Source of the DNA: Puffinus mauretanicus | Taxonomy: Eukaryota > Chordata > Aves > Procellariiformes > Procellariidae | NCBI GenBank assembly: GCA_023333565.1 | Contig: JAJKFH010000102.1 | Coordinates: 6,527,001-6,591,000 of the forward strand | DNA length: 64,000 nt | Direction: 5' to 3' | Part shown: piece after piece, positions 60,480 through 64,000 of the stretch | Layout: the number at the start of each line of letters is the position of its first letter | How positions within the stretch are numbered: position 1 is the first letter of the stretch | Notes under the pieces: model-generated | Databases searched by the model: none | Seen by the model: the letters and a program-made list of their open reading frames with translations, nothing else | What the model was told of the DNA's origin: nothing | Made by a program: the position numbers and the translations under genes

Positions 60480-61200
60480 TTTCTTTTGAAAGGTACAAAG
60501 TACAGTGACAGGAACTATCATATTCAATTGGACATGCTTTCTACAGATTTGTTAAGGATTTACTCTACACATTTGTAGCATTTAGTTGCCATGGCAATGA
60601 CCTCGGTGCAAGAGGGAACAGCCTTTAGGTTGGACCTCAGATTTTCCTTTCATTTCCATTTAATTTGATTTGACTGCGAAATGTCACTTCCATTGCATTG
60701 ATTAAGCTTCATTGCGGCCACCAGCTCTGTTAGAAAAGTTAAAGGGCAGGCCAGTGGCTGTCATTTTTCTTCCCCCGCCCTTTTCGGATATCAATACAGA
60801 TGGGGTTTTTCCAGAGGAAGAATAAGGTTTTACCCCATGGTGTTCCACAGTAAAAGCAAAACTAATGCAGCAACAGTTTGAAGCTGTGCTAACCTGCAGC
60901 TTCCTCATATGATTTTGTAGCGCTTTAAAAAATAGGAATTTGTTTCTCTTTTTCTTCCTGACATATGCTCCCCCCAGATAAATAGGAGTGAACGTACCCT
61001 CCAACACTAGCAACCATATTGGAAGGAGGACGGCTGTCTCTTTTTCGAAACCTCTGTTATCCCCAGGGTGTATAATAACTGCCTGCCGGCTTCCGTGAGG
61101 CTGGTAATTACTGCGAGCTGGGTGCAGAGTTCCCCTTTGGACAGGCTCTTTTCAGCTCGTTTGGTATTTGCTGATTATGCAACAAGTGTAAAATAGAGAA
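60480..61200. promoter_or_regulatory. Possible conserved regulatory block with RFX X-box
   Basis: Unique-looking DNA with no repeat signature and no convincing frame, carrying several transcription-factor-like words: GTTGCCATGGCAAT (60585-60598), TTGATTAAGCTTCATTGCGGCC near 60700, GGTAATTACTGCGAGCTGGG near 61102 and TGCTGATTATGCAAC near 61169. Intact motifs in varied, balanced sequence resemble conserved enhancers. Conservation is not testable here. Confidence 0.35.
60585..60598. promoter_or_regulatory. RFX X-box-like palindrome
   Basis: GTTGCCATGGCAAT matches the RFX X-box consensus GTTRCCATGGYAAC at 13 of 14 positions, failing only at the last base. RFX factors bind this near-palindrome in ciliary and neural genes. 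The match is direct; use is inference. Confidence 0.5.
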
Positions 61201-63329
61201 CGGCAGTGCATTGGGATGGGAGGCTCCAAAGAAGACCCAGGCAAAAGCAAGGATCGCTTAAGCGGTTTTATTAATGGCAAACAAAATAAAAACACAACTG
61301 TGGTATTCTTCAGTAATAGTCAAAAGCATTCTACCTTTGAAAGTGATACTGCCCATCTGCGGAATACAAAGGTACAAAAATCGTGCTGTATTCATAAAGA
61401 CTTCCCCCTCTTGGTGCCCTAAGACCTCAGCTTTGTACTGTGTGGGCTGTCAAGGACTTAGATAAATTAAGTCTGTTCATTTAGGTATTGCAGAACCTAG
61501 CATACCTCTTTTGTCTACATCGCTATATTAGCAGGCACACAAGCCTTACCGGCAAGCTGGCTTTTTGCTGTAGGCCAGGTTTTCTGCCACATGCTTCAAC
61601 ATCAGCTAAAATATCATCTTGAAATTTGCATATTGCATGATAACCGAAGTTAAGATTTCTCCTGCGTACTTTGGTCAGAACTTAAGGTAAGGGTCTTATA
61701 GTTACTTTTTTTTTTTTTTAATATATCATATGTTCATTTTGAAAACATTGAGAAACTTTGTTTTGATCTTACTAGTGCTGAAAATAATTCTGTCATTGGA
61801 TTTCTAAGTTTGTTTAGTTGGATGGAAATTAAAAAATGAATAAACTAGAAATATTAAAACAGCTTAGTATGAGGGGAAGGATATAAGGAAGGCTCATTAA
61901 AGCAGGCATGTGAGTACGAGCAAGCGGGTTGGTGAGGCAGAGGCCTGGAAAGGTCAAGGGGGAGAAAATGTTTGTCCAGCCACAGGGTAAACGATGCAAG
62001 GAAAAACTGAAAACCCGAAGTACTACATATGGCTTGAAAGCCTTTGCAGCTGAAGGACTGTTTCTCTTTCCTGACTGAACTGATCTTCAAATGAAGCCTC
62101 TTTCTTTTCGGAAAGGAGGACTGAACTAGTGTGAAGAAAACTCCAATTCTGGAGCCTGTATATTGGCTACCGTGGAGAAATAACTCGCACATATGTGAGA
62201 AGGGGGAATGTATTTAATTTCTTTTTCTTACTTCTGCTCTCTTCTCTATGACATGCAGTATCTAATATCAGGGCCACCCTCTCACAGAGACATCTTCCCC
62301 TCAGTGGTGGTCAGGGCCAGGCGTGGAAGGGTGCAAATGCCTGGGGATGCACATCTTTACTTCCACAGCACAGTCCGCAGGTGGAGAGGGCTTGAACTGG
62401 AAAAAGGGCTTCAGAGGGAAAATACTTCCTCGTGTGCCCCTGTGTGTCACGGAGGAGGGGTACGACTTGACCTGGCAGCCTTGAAGCTCAGAGCTTCATT
62501 GGCAGTTCAGGCGAAGGAGCGAGCCACCTGGTGTGAGCTGTAGCTCCGTTATCTGAGTCTTCCACTGCCGGCGGGGTGGCTGCCGGAGGGGGCTGCCCGG
62601 TGGGTGCATCATCCACTCGCCCTTCCTGCGAGCACCGGCTATGCTGGCTCCCTTTTCTGTTTGCCTCCAAAAAGTTAAATGAATAACTGAGGGGGAGAAA
62701 GAAGGAAAGGAGAGAGAGAAGGAAGCAACTTCCTACGTCAAAGAGTAAGATGAAAAAAATAACTTAAAGCTGGAATAACTCGGAGCGGTCCAGCTGGTGG
62801 CCTGTGGGATGATGGTGTCTGACCTGCTTGCTTTTCTACTGTGGCCTTGCCTTGGGACTGGGGGTGAAGGGGAAAAGTTGGATGTGAAATCCAGCAGCTG
62901 TTGAATACTTTTGCTTAGCCAGGCAAATTGTCACCATGCCCACGGAGGGGGAGGAGGAGCTTGGCATTGCTTGAGCCCGGACACCGGCCCTTGGAGGTGC
63001 CCCAAAAATCAGGATCCTGCTCACGGCTTTGGAAGTACTCTATTGTCTTGGCCTGGGTTTATAAAAGAAAATGTTAGCCCTCAATTGTGTGTGTATGTTT
63101 CTGACAAGGTATTACTATCACTTTTTCTGCTTTCCATTGTTTGGAAAGGACACCAGTTTTAGAGGAAGGTGATCAATTTTCCTTTTGAACAGAATAATCT
63201 TAATATTCTCAGAGTATAAATGCAGACGCTATGGCCTTCCACAGGAGGTGAGTTCTTCTGCAGTAATGTTTCAAAAGCTCCAAAACTCGAAATGACTTAA
63301 ACTCTGAGTCAGTATTTGGAGATAAAGAA
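61201..63329. other. Non-coding block
   Basis: T14 lies at 61706-61719. Frames at 61854-62192 (-, 112 codons) and 62208-62543 (+, 111 codons) show no domain. 62540-62680 is GC-richer with some CpGs. A purine-rich GA tract lies at about 62693-62725. Confidence 0.5.
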
Positions 63330-63478
63330 AGTGTGGGACCGTGGATAAAACATCAGATTAAGAGAAGAGACTTGACTTCTCTGTGCACTTTAGGTTTTAG
63401 TTCTTCAATATGGATCATGGTGTTTGGTTTCCTACGCAAAAGCAATTTGAGGCCCTTAGAGGTTTGTAAATGATCGAT
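63330..63478 (+). repeat. MIR-type SINE relic
   Basis: 'gtgtgggaccgtggataaaacatcagattaagagaagagacttgacttct' follows the MIR head 'gtgtggtctagtggataaaacactggactgggagtcaggagacctgggttct'. 'ctctgtgcactttaggttttagttcttcaatatgg' matches 'ctctgtgcctcagtttcctcatctgtaaaatgg', after an internal deletion. Confidence 0.65.
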
Positions 63479-63829
63479 GTTAGTATTGCTAATTTTTGTT
63501 CTGATTTATGAAGTGGTTCTTTTTAGGAAAATAGTGTTTAAGACTAAATATTGAATTTGGTGCTTGTTCTTCTTGGGAGTTCTGCCATGTAGTAGGAATA
63601 CCAGCTTTCTGAACTCTCAGCCACGCTCTGTGACAGAGACAGTAGAACAACAAATAGCTTCCTTCAGATGTCTCCTGTGTCATCCTCTCAGTTATAAACA
63701 CTGTATAAAAAAACTGAAGCAGGTGCAGAAAGTTAAAAGCCAAATTCTGAAAATCCCATTTTATACAGTATCCCAAATCTTTGCTCAAAAATGAGACAAA
63801 ATGGATTTATTTGGGTAATTCCTTAGGGC
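63479..63829. other. Non-coding stretch
   Basis: No gene supported. Overlapping short frames on both strands are chance. Confidence 0.5.
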
Positions 63830-63850
63830 TTTTTTTTTTTTTTTTTTTTT
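63830..63850. repeat. Poly-T tract (T21)
   Basis: Longest homopolymer in the window. If read on the minus strand, it is a poly-A run following a different sequence (63851 onward), as in a retrocopy, but no AATAAA precedes it. Confidence 0.9.
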
Positions 63851-64000
63851 GGGTGCAAAACCAATTGCCCCTTCTGTCACCAAAAGCTTGTCTGTGACTC
63901 ATGGTCTGAGTAATGGAGATGCTCCTCCACAGAGGAGCTGCTGCATCTCCTTGCCGAGGCAGGTGTGGAGGGGCTCACCATCTAGCACAGAGCAATTCCC
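63851..64000. other. Window edge, GC-richer, small hairpin
   Basis: Contains an imperfect hairpin at 63915-63950: GGAGATG/CATCTCC outer arms and CTCCTC/GAGGAG inner arms, with a 4-base loop and a 6-base bulge. No gene is recognised; the sequence is cut off by the window end. Confidence 0.35.

Noticed and set aside
1..64000. Endogenous retrovirus, LTR pairs, CRISPR arrays, operons, rRNA or bacterial genes
   Set aside because: No LTR-like direct repeats, primer-binding sites, retroviral motifs, regularly spaced repeats or prokaryotic gene organisation were seen.

Overview
The window reads as non-coding DNA from a large amniote nuclear genome, most probably a bird (an archosaur or turtle is possible). 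It is AT-leaning and CpG-poor outside a few GC-rich patches. It carries several CR1 non-LTR retrotransposon fragments in both orientations, one ending in the typical CR1 terminus (TTCTATGATTC), several very old MIR-type SINE relics, and a scatter of old palindromic repeats with cores like CCATTGACTTCAATGGG. Young repeats and long microsatellites are scarce, which fits a bird. There are no operons, ribosome binding sites, tRNA/rRNA genes or CRISPR arrays. No known protein is recognisable. The translated open frames are short, and most have a competing frame on the other strand, as expected by chance.

Layout. 1-4.1 kb: featureless AT-rich DNA with a bZIP-type palindrome cluster near 1.0 kb. 4.1-4.3 kb: a very small CpG-dense patch. 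5-8 kb: palindromic repeat relics, an antisense CR1 and an old sense CR1-like relic. 9-16 kb: three MIR relics, a CpG-rich patch (13.6-14.0 kb) and two stretches that look like conserved regulatory DNA (9.8-10.0 and 15.2-15.5 kb). 16-29 kb: mostly unremarkable. 29-31.3 kb: three CR1 fragments close together. 35.5-35.7 kb: the best-preserved CR1 end. 36-58 kb: palindromic elements at 37.0, 48.4 and 57.6 kb, two MIR relics, and an unusual run of open frames at 52.4-54.9 kb. 59.5-60.1 kb: GC-rich patch. 60.5-61.2 kb: regulatory-looking DNA with a near-perfect RFX X-box. 63.3-64 kb: a MIR relic and a long poly-T tract at the edge.

Best interpretation (inference): an intergenic stretch or a large intron, whose functional content, if any, is regulatory. 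The points most worth checking are the near-palindromic AT-rich core at 15.3 kb, the X-box block at 60.6 kb, the MITE-like palindromic repeat families, and two minus-strand open frames next to plausible splice signals (24.9-25.1 and 52.4-52.9 kb). The last two may simply be chance.
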